In this document: positions 1-5,038 of the stretch, in pieces
Layout: each line of letters starts with the position of its first letter
Numbering within the stretch: position 1 is the first letter of the stretch
Source: Casp-actino8 sp001510455
GTDB lineage: Bacteria; Actinomycetota; Acidimicrobiia; Acidimicrobiales; Ilumatobacteraceae
Direction of reading: 5' to 3'
Assembly (NCBI GenBank): GCA_027592035.1
Contig: JAQCIK010000051.1
Location: 1 to 5,038, forward strand
DNA: 5,038 bases
Position numbers and translations under genes: made by a program
The notes under the pieces: model-generated
What the model was told of the DNA's origin: nothing
Database searches by the model: none
What the model saw: only the letters and a program-made list of their open reading frames with translations

Positions 1-229
1 CCATGCGGTAGAACTCGGGTGCATCGGCCTCGGTCACGATCTGCGCCTTGGCCGACTTGAGGGCCAGCTTGTCGCTGAACCAATAGCTGCCGCCCACCAT
101 GACGAGGGCGATCACCAGACCGAACATCACGGCCGTGGACGATCCACCTCCGAGCAGTGAGGCGATGCCGACGATGAGTCCGCCGAGTCCGGCGAGCAGT
201 ACCGCTGTCTTCATCGAGTTCTTGAACAT
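1..229 (-). CDS. htpX: HtpX-type membrane zinc metalloprotease (M48), N-terminal part, cut by window edge
   Basis: Only the first 76 residues are present; the rest lies left of the window. HtpX is an inner-membrane M48 metalloprotease that degrades damaged or misfolded membrane proteins and complements FtsH-type quality control. The visible part starts MFKNSMKTAVLL, has a glycine-rich hydrophobic helix at about residues 8-28 and a second at about 32-48. It then shows the family-typical GSYWFSDKLAL (residues 47-57) and a segment ending in EADAPEFYRM, which in HtpX proteins precedes the protease domain. The HEXXH zinc motif is outside the window, so activity cannot be judged. The ATG at 229 is chosen because AAAGGAG (238-244) sits 8 nt upstream. 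The ATG at 236, which overlaps the stop of the preceding ATPase gene, is out of frame. The 3-nt gap to the ATPase stop implies one operon. Family assignment comes from remembered HtpX N-terminal sequence and is strong. Confidence 0.9.
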   Translation of the reverse strand, partial: MFKNSMKTAVLLAGLGGLIVGIASLLGGGSSTAVMFGLVIALVMVGGSYWFSDKLALKSAKAQIVTEADAPEFYRM

Positions 230-232
230 GAT

Positions 233-3010
233 TCATGCTCCTTTCGTGATGGGTGAATGACGACGTACGACGAACTTTCGGAGCTCTTCGAGCCAGAGTA
301 CCGATGACGCCACAGCGATGCTGATCAGCCACTGCGCCGCAGAAATGGAGGTCGTGTCGAAGAGGCGTTGCATCACACCAACGTGCGTGACGCCGATCTG
401 CAGAATGATCACGGCAGCGAGTGCGATCCAGAGTTGTGGGTTCGTGAAGGTGTGACGACGGAAGACCGAGTTGCGGTCGGAACGAGCGTTCAAGATGTTG
501 AAGAACTGGAAGAGCACGAACGTGTTGAACGCCATCGTGCCAGCCACCGTCGCCACGCCGGCTTCGGCCTCCGGACCGGGAGCGAAGATCAACACGCCGA
601 GAGTGCCAACGGCCATGATCACCGACGAGTACACGATCGCCGTCCAGCGACGTCGAGTGAGAATTCGTTCGTCGATCGGTCGGGGCCGTCGCTGCATGAT
701 GTCGGAATCGCCTCGGTCGAGGCCGAGAGCCATGGCCGGTGGGCCGTCCATGATGATGTTGACCCACAGAATCGCGATCGCCGCGAAGGGCTTGCCGTGG
801 GCGATGTCGAAGATCGACGCGGCCAAGAACAACATGGCGAAACCGAGAGTGGTGCTCAGCTGGAAGTGCACGAACTTGACGATGTTGTCGTAGATGGTGC
901 GACCACGTTTGACGGCGCCAACGATGGTGGCGAAGTTGTCGTCGGTGAGCACCATGGTGGCGGCTTCCTTGGTCACCTCAGTGCCGGTAATACCCATCGC
1001 CACACCCATGTCGGCCTTCTTCAAGGCTGGTGCGTCGTTCACACCGTCACCGGTCATGGCGACGATTCGGCCCTTGCGTTGCAGTGCGGCGACCAGTCGG
1101 ATCTTGTGCTCGGGCGCCACGCGTGCGAACACCGAGATCTCGTCGATACGCGCGTCGAGTTGCTCGTCGCTCATCTGATCGAGGTCGTTGCCAGTGACCG
1201 CCAGCACGTCACCGTCGCCATTGCCGAGACTGAGCTCACGTCCGATGGCCCGTGCGGTCACCGCATGGTCACCGGTGATCATCTTCACGGTGATGCCAGC
1301 CGCACGTGCCTCGGCGATAGCGACCTTGGCTTCGGGTCGGGGTGGGTCGACGATGCCGATCAGAGCCGTGACGACCAGATCCGACACGAGAAGGGACGGA
1401 TCGGCACCTGAATCGACGAACTCGGTCCAGGCGTCGAGATCGATGTCACGTTGGGCTACTGCAAGAACGCGCAAGCCTTCGTCGGCGAGTCGTTCGTTGT
1501 GGGCGAGTAGATCGGTACGCAACGCAGCGATCACAACCGAACTGCCGTCGGATCCGATCACATGAGTGGCCCGCTCGAGCATGACGTCGGGTGCTCCCTT
1601 CACGAACATGCGCACCACTCGATCACCCGAGCTGCCGATCACTTCGTGGAAGGTGGCCATCAGCTTGGTCGCCGAGTCGAAGGGAACCTCGGCCACGCGT
1701 GGATACCGCGCCCGTAGGTCGGTCACGTCGAGGCCACCCTTGGTGGCGAGCACGGTGAGGGCTCCCTCGGTCGGGTCACCCACGAGTCGCCACTCACCAT
1801 CGTCGTGCCGGATCACCGAGTCGTTGCACAACGCCATACCCATGAGTGCGTTGTCCATCGTGAACGGCACATCACCGGGCAGCTTCTCGATCGAGCCCTC
1901 GGGTGCGTAGCCCTCGCCGGTCACGACATGATCGCGGTTCTGGACCACGAGACGGCGGGCCGTCATCTCGTTCAGGGTGAGCGTGCCGGTCTTGTCGGAG
2001 CAGATGATGCTCGTGCAACCCAACGTCTCGACGCTCGCCAGGCGCTTCACGATGGCGTTCTTGCGCGCCATCTTCGACACGCCGACGGCGAGAGTCACGG
2101 CGGTCACCGCCGGCAGGCCTTCGGGGATGGTGGCAACCGCCAAGGCAACGGCCAGGTTCAGCAGTTCCGACACCGAATTACCCCGAGCCAGCCCGATTGT
2201 GAACACGGCAGCCACGATGAGGCCCGACAACTTGGCCAGACTGTGCGCGAGTCCCTCCAGTTGCTTCTGCAGTGGTGTCTTCTCGGTTTCGGTCTCACGA
2301 AGGAGTCCGGCGATTCGCCCGATCTCGGTGCCCATTCCGGTGGCCGTCACCACCAATTCACCGCGGCCGCGCGTGACCGTGGTGTTCATGTAGGCCATGC
2401 ACGTGCGGTCGCCGAGAGGTGCGTTGTTCTCGGTCACGATCGTCGTCGACTTCTCGGACGGATGACTCTCGCCGGTGAGAGCGGCTTCGTCGATCTCGAG
2501 GTTGGCGGCCAGAACCAAACGCCCGTCGGCGGGGATTCGGTCTCCGGCTTCCACCAGAACCACGTCACCGGGTACGAGGTCGTCGGTGGCGACGGCCTGC
2601 ACTTCACCGTTGCGCCGCACACGACTCGATGCCGTGAGCATCTTCTTCAGAGCTTCGAGGGAGGCCTCGGCCCGATTCTCCTGGACGAAACCGATGAGGG
2701 CGTTGGCGAACACCACCACCAACACCACGATCGGTGTCTTCAGTTCTCCCGACACGACGAAACTCACGACCGCCGCCACGAGCAGGATCATGATCAGAAG
2801 ATCACGGAACTGGTCGACGAAACGCAGGAGAGCCGGTCGGCGTTTGGACTCCGCCAATCGGTTGGGACCGTGTTCTCGGCGCCGGGTCTCGACGTCGGCT
2901 GTGGTCAGGCCCGATTGCACGTCGGTCGCCCATGTCGCGACCACGTCGTCGACCGAAACCGTGTGAGGAAGAACTCGTTGATCGGCGAGGAGTGGAGTGG
3001 TCACGGACAT
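233..3010 (-). CDS. Cation-translocating P-type ATPase, calcium-pump (P2/PMCA-like) type, full length
   Basis: This is a 925-residue integral membrane pump that couples ATP hydrolysis to cation export, most likely Ca2+. In order it shows an N-terminal cation-ATPase domain (about 15-80), M1-M2 (about 70-110), an actuator domain with TGES (179-182), M3-M4 with PEGLP (296-300), and the phosphorylation motif SDKTGTLT with catalytic Asp339. These are followed by the nucleotide domain with KGAP (471-474), MITGD (577-581), GDGVNDAP (654-661) and six C-terminal helices (about 708-910). Glu297 in M4 and Asn751/Asp755 in M6 (N-I-I-M-D) match the ion-site II ligands of SERCA. In M5 the SERCA site-I positions Asn768 and Glu771 align with Thr721 and Phe724, so one transported ion per cycle is inferred, as in PMCA. 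No heavy-metal-binding domain is present. The start is ATG 3010, but GTG 3004 (923 residues) has a better-placed Shine-Dalgarno (AAGGA, 5 nt upstream). The open frame continues to 3262, but those 84 codons run antisense to the next gene and do not resemble the family. Mg2+ or Mn2+ as substrate cannot be excluded. Confidence 0.96.
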   Translation of the reverse strand: MSVTTPLLADQRVLPHTVSVDDVVATWATDVQSGLTTADVETRRREHGPNRLAESKRRPALLRFVDQFRDLLIMILLVAAVVSFVVSGELKTPIVVLVVVFANALIGFVQENRAEASLEALKKMLTASSRVRRNGEVQAVATDDLVPGDVVLVEAGDRIPADGRLVLAANLEIDEAALTGESHPSEKSTTIVTENNAPLGDRTCMAYMNTTVTRGRGELVVTATGMGTEIGRIAGLLRETETEKTPLQKQLEGLAHSLAKLSGLIVAAVFTIGLARGNSVSELLNLAVALAVATIPEGLPAVTAVTLAVGVSKMARKNAIVKRLASVETLGCTSIICSDKTGTLTLNEMTARRLVVQNRDHVVTGEGYAPEGSIEKLPGDVPFTMDNALMGMALCNDSVIRHDDGEWRLVGDPTEGALTVLATKGGLDVTDLRARYPRVAEVPFDSATKLMATFHEVIGSSGDRVVRMFVKGAPDVMLERATHVIGSDGSSVVIAALRTDLLAHNERLADEGLRVLAVAQRDIDLDAWTEFVDSGADPSLLVSDLVVTALIGIVDPPRPEAKVAIAEARAAGITVKMITGDHAVTARAIGRELSLGNGDGDVLAVTGNDLDQMSDEQLDARIDEISVFARVAPEHKIRLVAALQRKGRIVAMTGDGVNDAPALKKADMGVAMGITGTEVTKEAATMVLTDDNFATIVGAVKRGRTIYDNIVKFVHFQLSTTLGFAMLFLAASIFDIAHGKPFAAIAILWVNIIMDGPPAMALGLDRGDSDIMQRRPRPIDERILTRRRWTAIVYSSVIMAVGTLGVLIFAPGPEAEAGVATVAGTMAFNTFVLFQFFNILNARSDRNSVFRRHTFTNPQLWIALAAVIILQIGVTHVGVMQRLFDTTSISAAQWLISIAVASSVLWLEELRKFVVRRHSPITKGA
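238..244 (-). promoter_or_regulatory. Shine-Dalgarno site for htpX inside the end of the ATPase gene
   Basis: AAAGGAG read on the minus strand lies 8 nt before the htpX ATG at 229. It overlaps the last sense codons of the upstream ATPase gene, whose TGA stop is at 235-233. Its spacing decides the htpX start and suggests that ribosomes finishing the ATPase could reinitiate on htpX. Confidence 0.7.
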
Positions 3011-3014
3011 CCTT
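3010..3014 (-). promoter_or_regulatory. Shine-Dalgarno-like AAGGA that bears on the ATPase start
   Basis: AAGGA on the minus strand overlaps the first base of the ATG at 3010, so it cannot serve that codon. It is 5 nt upstream of the in-frame GTG at 3004, a normal spacing. The ATPase may therefore begin at GTG 3004 (M-T-T-P-L-L-A-D) and not at ATG 3010. The two options differ by only two residues. Confidence 0.4.
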
Positions 3015-3038
3015 CGAAAGCAGTGGGCGTTTCGAAAG
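3013..3038. repeat. Pair of TTCGAAAG direct repeats, 18-bp period, at the ATPase 5' end
   Basis: The 8-mer TTCGAAAG occurs at 3013-3020 and again at 3031-3038. Each copy contains the palindrome TTCGAA. The first copy abuts the ATPase start region. The pair could be regulator half-sites or simply chance. Confidence 0.3.
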
Positions 3039-3090
3039 TCTCTCCCTCTCCACCGAGCCGGGCCTATTGGCCGTACTGACGACTCCGGTT

Positions 3091-3104
3091 CGCTGTTGAC
3101 AGCG
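3091..3104. repeat. 14-bp inverted repeat, possible operator in the divergent gap
   Basis: CGCTGT and ACAGCG are perfect 6-bp reverse-complement arms around a 2-bp TG centre. The position in the divergent intergenic region, overlapping a TTGACA hexamer at 3096-3101, would suit a dimeric repressor. The arms are short enough to arise by chance, so functional status is unproven. Confidence 0.35.
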
Positions 3105-3143
3105 GGGATACTCCCTTTCGCCCCCCACGATACCGACCGTGAA

Positions 3144-3428
3144 GTGATCCTTCCAGCCGAATGCCAAGATGACGTCGTGTTTTCGTCACAGTGGGAGGAA
3201 CGAGACGGATGTCTTCGCCGTGAGTTCCGTTTCGTCGATTTCGCCACTGCGTTCGCCTTCATGATCCGCGTGGCCGAGGTGGCTGAGGAACAGAACCACC
3301 ATCCCGACTGGTCGAACAGTTGGAACCGGGTCGTGATCGAACTGCGTAGTCACGACAAGGGATCGATCACCGATCGCGATCACCGTCTGGCTGCCGCCAT
3401 CGACCGAGTGGTCGAGGAATTCGGGTGA
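3144..3428 (+). CDS. Pterin-4a-carbinolamine dehydratase (4a-hydroxytetrahydrobiopterin dehydratase)
   Basis: This is a 94-residue cytosolic enzyme of the PCD/PhhB/DCoH family. The family dehydrates 4a-hydroxytetrahydropterin formed by aromatic amino acid hydroxylases so that the pterin cofactor can be recycled. The signature is plain: REFRF(V)DF, then AEEQNHHPDW, then NRVVIELRSHD and GSITDRD. Using GTG 3144 as residue 1, Glu48, His52, His53, His70, Arg78 and Asp79 line up with rat DCoH Glu57, His61, His62, His79, Arg87 and Asp88, with spacing preserved, so the active site looks intact. The usual Thr before His-Asp is Ser69. The start is uncertain: the frame is open back to GTG 2997, but the extra 49 residues do not resemble the family and would overlap the ATPase gene. 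GTG 3144 gives the normal length, although no clear Shine-Dalgarno precedes it. GTG 3177 (83 residues) is the other option. Its stop overlaps the transporter start by 4 nt (GTGA). No hydroxylase gene is in view, so its partner is unknown. Confidence 0.92.
   Translation: MILPAECQDDVVFSSQWEERDGCLRREFRFVDFATAFAFMIRVAEVAEEQNHHPDWSNSWNRVVIELRSHDKGSITDRDHRLAAAIDRVVEEFG
3414..3418 (+). promoter_or_regulatory. Shine-Dalgarno site for the MFS transporter
   Basis: GAGGA lies 6 nt before the GTG at 3425, inside the last codons of the dehydratase gene. It supports GTG 3425 as the transporter start and coupling of the two genes. Confidence 0.6.
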
Positions 3429-4639
3429 CCAAGTTCCCCGGTTGGCGGGTGGTCGCCGCCTGTTTCGTCGCCCTCACCACCACGGCCGGACTCGGCTTCT
3501 ACGGGTTGGCGGTGTACCTCAACACCTTCAGTCGCGAGAAGGGCTGGGAGGTGTCGTCGGTGTCGCTCGCCACCACGATTTTCTTCTTGGTGAGCGGGAC
3601 GAGTGGTCTGCTGGTCGCTCGTCTCATCGATCGGTACGACGCCCGGTGGGTGATCGCTGGTGGTGGCGTGATCGGTGCCTCGGCCCTCTGGTTGTTCGGC
3701 GCGGTCGACGAGAAGTGGCAGCTGTACTTGGTGTACGTGCTGTTCGCCATCGGCTTCTCGGCGGCGGGGCTCATTCCGGCCTCGACCATCGTGACTCGTT
3801 GGTTCCGGGTTCGGCGCGCCTATGCATTGTCGATCGCGTCGACCGGCTTGTCGCTCGGTGGTATCGCCATCACCCCGTGGACGAAGGTGTTGCTCGACCG
3901 ACAGGGGATCGAGGCGGCCGCCCCATGGCTCGCACTCATCTGGGTGGTCGGCATCGTGCCGGTCACGGTGTGGTTGTTGAAGCCCGATCCGGCCAAGGAG
4001 GGCTGGCATCCCGACGGCGAACGAGTCGAAGCCTCGTCGGCGCCTCGTGCGGTCGACGGAGAACCGTACGACTCGGCCGTGCGCAGCCGATTCTTCGTCT
4101 TTATCACCGTTGCCTACGTGCTCACTCTGGGTTCGCAGGTGGGAGCCATCCAGCAGTTGGTGAAATTGGTGGAGGAGCGAACCGACAAGGGTGCGGCCAC
4201 GTTGGCCACAACGTTGTTGGCTGCGACGTCGGTGTTGGCCCGACTCGTCGTGGGTCGGATCGTCGATCGAGTCGGCACGCGCCGGATGTCGATCGTCTTG
4301 TTCACGGGTCAGGGACTGTCGCTCGTGTGGCTGGCGTTCGCCGACGGAAAGTTCGTGCTGTTGGCGGGCATCGTGACATTGGGTCTCACGATTGGCAACA
4401 TCTTGATGATGCAACCATTGCTCGTTGCCGAACGATTCGGCGTGCGTGACTACCCACGGCTGTTCTCGCGCACGCAGTTCTATACGACCCTCGGTACGGC
4501 CGGTGGTCCGTTTCTTCTCGGATGGTTGCGCGACAATGCCGGCGGCTACCGCACGAGTTACCTGATCGCCGCTGGCTGCACGGCGGCCGGGATGATCGTG
4601 TTGCGTGCAGCCGGCCCCACTACCGTGAGTCGTCCATGA
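3425..4639 (+). CDS. Major facilitator superfamily transporter, 12 transmembrane helices
   Basis: This is a 404-residue inner-membrane secondary transporter; the substrate is unknown. I count twelve hydrophobic segments in two bundles of six, at about residues 8-31, 46-66, 75-94, 98-118, 133-150, 166-185, 223-245, 258-276, 288-305, 309-335, 352-367 and 377-395. A hydrophilic central loop lies at about 186-222. The MFS loop signature appears twice, as expected for a duplicated fold: ARLIDRYDAR after helix 2 (65-74) and GRIVDRVGTRR after helix 8 (277-287). The charged central loop beginning KPDPAKEGWHPDG resembles the R-x-DP...GL-PDG stretch common in monocarboxylate or oxalate/formate-antiporter-like MFS proteins. 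An organic anion substrate is therefore a weak inference. The GTG start is supported by GAGGA 6 nt upstream and by its overlap with the dehydratase stop. The stop in turn overlaps the next ATG (ATGA at 4636-4639). A 535-codon open frame antisense to it is a codon-bias shadow. Confidence 0.94.
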   Translation: MTKFPGWRVVAACFVALTTTAGLGFYGLAVYLNTFSREKGWEVSSVSLATTIFFLVSGTSGLLVARLIDRYDARWVIAGGGVIGASALWLFGAVDEKWQLYLVYVLFAIGFSAAGLIPASTIVTRWFRVRRAYALSIASTGLSLGGIAITPWTKVLLDRQGIEAAAPWLALIWVVGIVPVTVWLLKPDPAKEGWHPDGERVEASSAPRAVDGEPYDSAVRSRFFVFITVAYVLTLGSQVGAIQQLVKLVEERTDKGAATLATTLLAATSVLARLVVGRIVDRVGTRRMSIVLFTGQGLSLVWLAFADGKFVLLAGIVTLGLTIGNILMMQPLLVAERFGVRDYPRLFSRTQFYTTLGTAGGPFLLGWLRDNAGGYRTSYLIAAGCTAAGMIVLRAAGPTTVSRP

Positions 4640-5038
4640 GCACCGAGATGCATCCGAACGTGAGGCGAGTAGTCGAGGCCGGCCGAGCGCTCGGTCTGGA
4701 GATCTCTCCTCGTCGTTTTCCCGACGGCACCAAAACAGCGGCTGATGCGGCGGCGGCCATCGGTGTGGAATTGGGACAGATCGTGAAGAGTCTGATCTTC
4801 GCCGTCGACGGTGAAGTGGTACTTGCGTACGTGAGTGGATCGAATCAGCTCGACGAGAAGAAGCTGGCGGCTGCGGCTGGTGGATCGAAGTGCTCGCGAG
4901 TCGATGCTGATGTGGTGCGTGAGGCAACGGGATTCCCGATCGGTGGCGTACCAGGTGCTCGAAATGGATTCCATGGAAAGAATGCAAGAAGCGGTGAGCA
5001 GCCCCGAACTACAGAAGATGCGAACGGACGCGGGTGTC
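4636..5038 (+). CDS. YbaK/EbsC-family aminoacyl-tRNA deacylase-like protein, genuine to about 4953, then disrupted
   Basis: Residues 1-106 match the YbaK/EbsC fold. These proteins hydrolyse mischarged aminoacyl-tRNAs such as Ala- or Cys-tRNA(Pro), or act as related free-standing editing domains in the cytosol. Visible landmarks are MHPNVRRVVEAG (5-16), FPDGTKTAADAAAAIG (28-43), the conserved QIVKSLIF (48-55) with the near-invariant Lys51, VLAYVSG (62-68), LDEKKLA (72-78) and ATGFPIGGVP (97-106). Family members then continue with a P-F-G-H-like segment and about 50 more residues. Here the frame goes on without a stop to the window edge, but residues 107-134 (GARNGFHGKN and onward) do not resemble the family. 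The natural product is therefore interrupted near 4953. The ATG at 4636 overlaps the transporter stop; ATG 4648 is an alternative, and neither has a clear Shine-Dalgarno. Family membership is confident. Whether this is a real truncation or a sequence chimera cannot be settled here. Confidence 0.85.
   Translation, partial: MSTEMHPNVRRVVEAGRALGLEISPRRFPDGTKTAADAAAAIGVELGQIVKSLIFAVDGEVVLAYVSGSNQLDEKKLAAAAGGSKCSRVDADVVREATGFPIGGVPGARNGFHGKNARSGEQPRTTEDANGRGC
4949..5038 (+). CDS. Fragment of an unrelated protein in a second frame, possibly EthD-like, cut by window edge
   Basis: From about 4949 the frame one base forward of the YbaK frame reads YQVLEMDSMERMQEA, then VSSPELQKMRTDAGV, to the window edge. 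It looks like genuine protein: an amphipathic helix, ordinary composition and an S-x-E-x-x-Q-x-A...SPE-x-Q pattern. That pattern reminds me of the C-terminal half of EthD or related dimeric alpha-beta-barrel proteins. The family call is from memory and weak. Base composition over 4961-5000 is about 45% G+C (18 of 40 bases), clearly below the rest of the window. The AGA Arg codon contrasts with the CGN codons I read in the neighbouring genes. No start codon or ribosome binding site is expected here: this would be an internal piece joined onto the YbaK gene. Confidence 0.4.

Larger units (their letters stand above)
3011..3143. promoter_or_regulatory. Divergent intergenic region between the ATPase/htpX and dehydratase operons
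   Basis: This 133-bp gap separates the two outward-facing starts and must hold the promoters of both units unless one is leaderless. I see no convincing sigma70-like promoter pair for either direction. TTGACA at 3096-3101 is a perfect -35 hexamer for the plus strand, but no -10 box lies 16-18 nt downstream. GATACT at 3107-3112 is a fair -10 for the plus strand, but without a good -35. Notable structure includes an inverted repeat, CGCTGT-TG-ACAGCG, at 3091-3104. There is also a direct repeat of TTCGAAAG at 3013-3020 and 3031-3038 next to the ATPase start, and a pyrimidine-rich run at about 3039-3052. These are candidate regulator sites only. Confidence 0.5.

Noticed and set aside
368..1411. 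347-codon plus-strand open frame antisense to the ATPase C-terminal half
   Set aside because: It is the same codon-bias shadow effect: low-complexity translation and no independent start context.
3060..3073. GGCC-TATT-GGCC as a hairpin or terminator
   Set aside because: The stem is only 4 bp with no following T-run in either direction, so it is too weak to call.
1805..3079. 424-codon plus-strand open frame antisense to the ATPase
   Set aside because: Its His/Gly/Arg/Asp-rich translation lacks domain features, and the opposite strand holds all the P-type ATPase motifs.
3096..3124. Complete sigma70 promoter starting from the perfect TTGACA at 3096-3101
   Set aside because: The sequence 16-18 nt downstream (around 3118-3124) is C-rich with no -10 resemblance; only the -35 hexamer matches.
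3011..3262. 84-residue N-terminal extension of the ATPase to ATG 3262
   Set aside because: It is Ser/Arg-rich without family similarity and runs antisense to the conserved dehydratase coding region and across the intergenic gap.
3380..4987. 535-codon open frame on the minus strand, antisense to the transporter and YbaK genes
   Set aside because: The translation is a low-complexity His/Arg/Gln/Ser-rich string with no recognisable domain. It lies opposite two clearly conserved genes, so it is a shadow of GC-biased codons.
1..5038. CRISPR arrays, tRNA or rRNA genes, insertion sequences, riboswitches
   Set aside because: I saw no regularly spaced repeats, cloverleaf-like segments, transposase motifs or terminal inverted repeats; nearly all bases are accounted for by protein genes.

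Overview
The window reads as five protein genes on a GC-rich bacterial chromosome. It has two back-to-back transcription units that diverge from a regulatory gap of about 130 bp (3011-3143). Dense packing, GTG starts, strong preference for G/C at third codon positions and the protein flavour suggest a high-GC actinobacterium. An Acidimicrobiia/Ilumatobacter-like lineage is my best guess, but it is inference from memory and is not proven by any marker here.

Leftward unit (minus strand, 3010 to 1): a full-length 925-residue P-type cation ATPase of the calcium-pump (P2, PMCA-like) type is followed after only 3 nt by the start of htpX, a membrane zinc metalloprotease. htpX is cut by the left edge of the window. 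The htpX Shine-Dalgarno sequence lies inside the last codons of the ATPase gene, so the two are very probably cotranscribed and perhaps translationally coupled. Both products are membrane proteins. An ion-homeostasis plus membrane-quality-control unit is a reasonable inference but is not demonstrated.

Rightward unit (plus strand, 3144 to the right edge): a small pterin-4a-carbinolamine dehydratase, a 12-helix major facilitator transporter and a YbaK/EbsC-type aminoacyl-tRNA deacylase-like protein are joined by 4-nt stop/start overlaps (GTGA, then ATGA). This is a tightly coupled operon, although the three functions have no obvious common pathway.

The most unusual signal is at the right edge. 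The YbaK-like protein matches its family up to the conserved GFPIGGVP motif (residues 99-106, ending at 4953). It then turns into unrelated sequence. From about 4949 a different reading frame carries a stretch that looks like real coding sequence of another protein, possibly of the EthD/dimeric alpha-beta barrel type. Base composition drops at the same place. This looks like a chimeric junction, either an assembly or amplification artefact or a genuine rearrangement, and not an intact gene.

I found no RNA genes, CRISPR arrays, insertion sequences or convincing new defence or metabolic system. Apart from the right-edge junction, the window is ordinary core-genome sequence.
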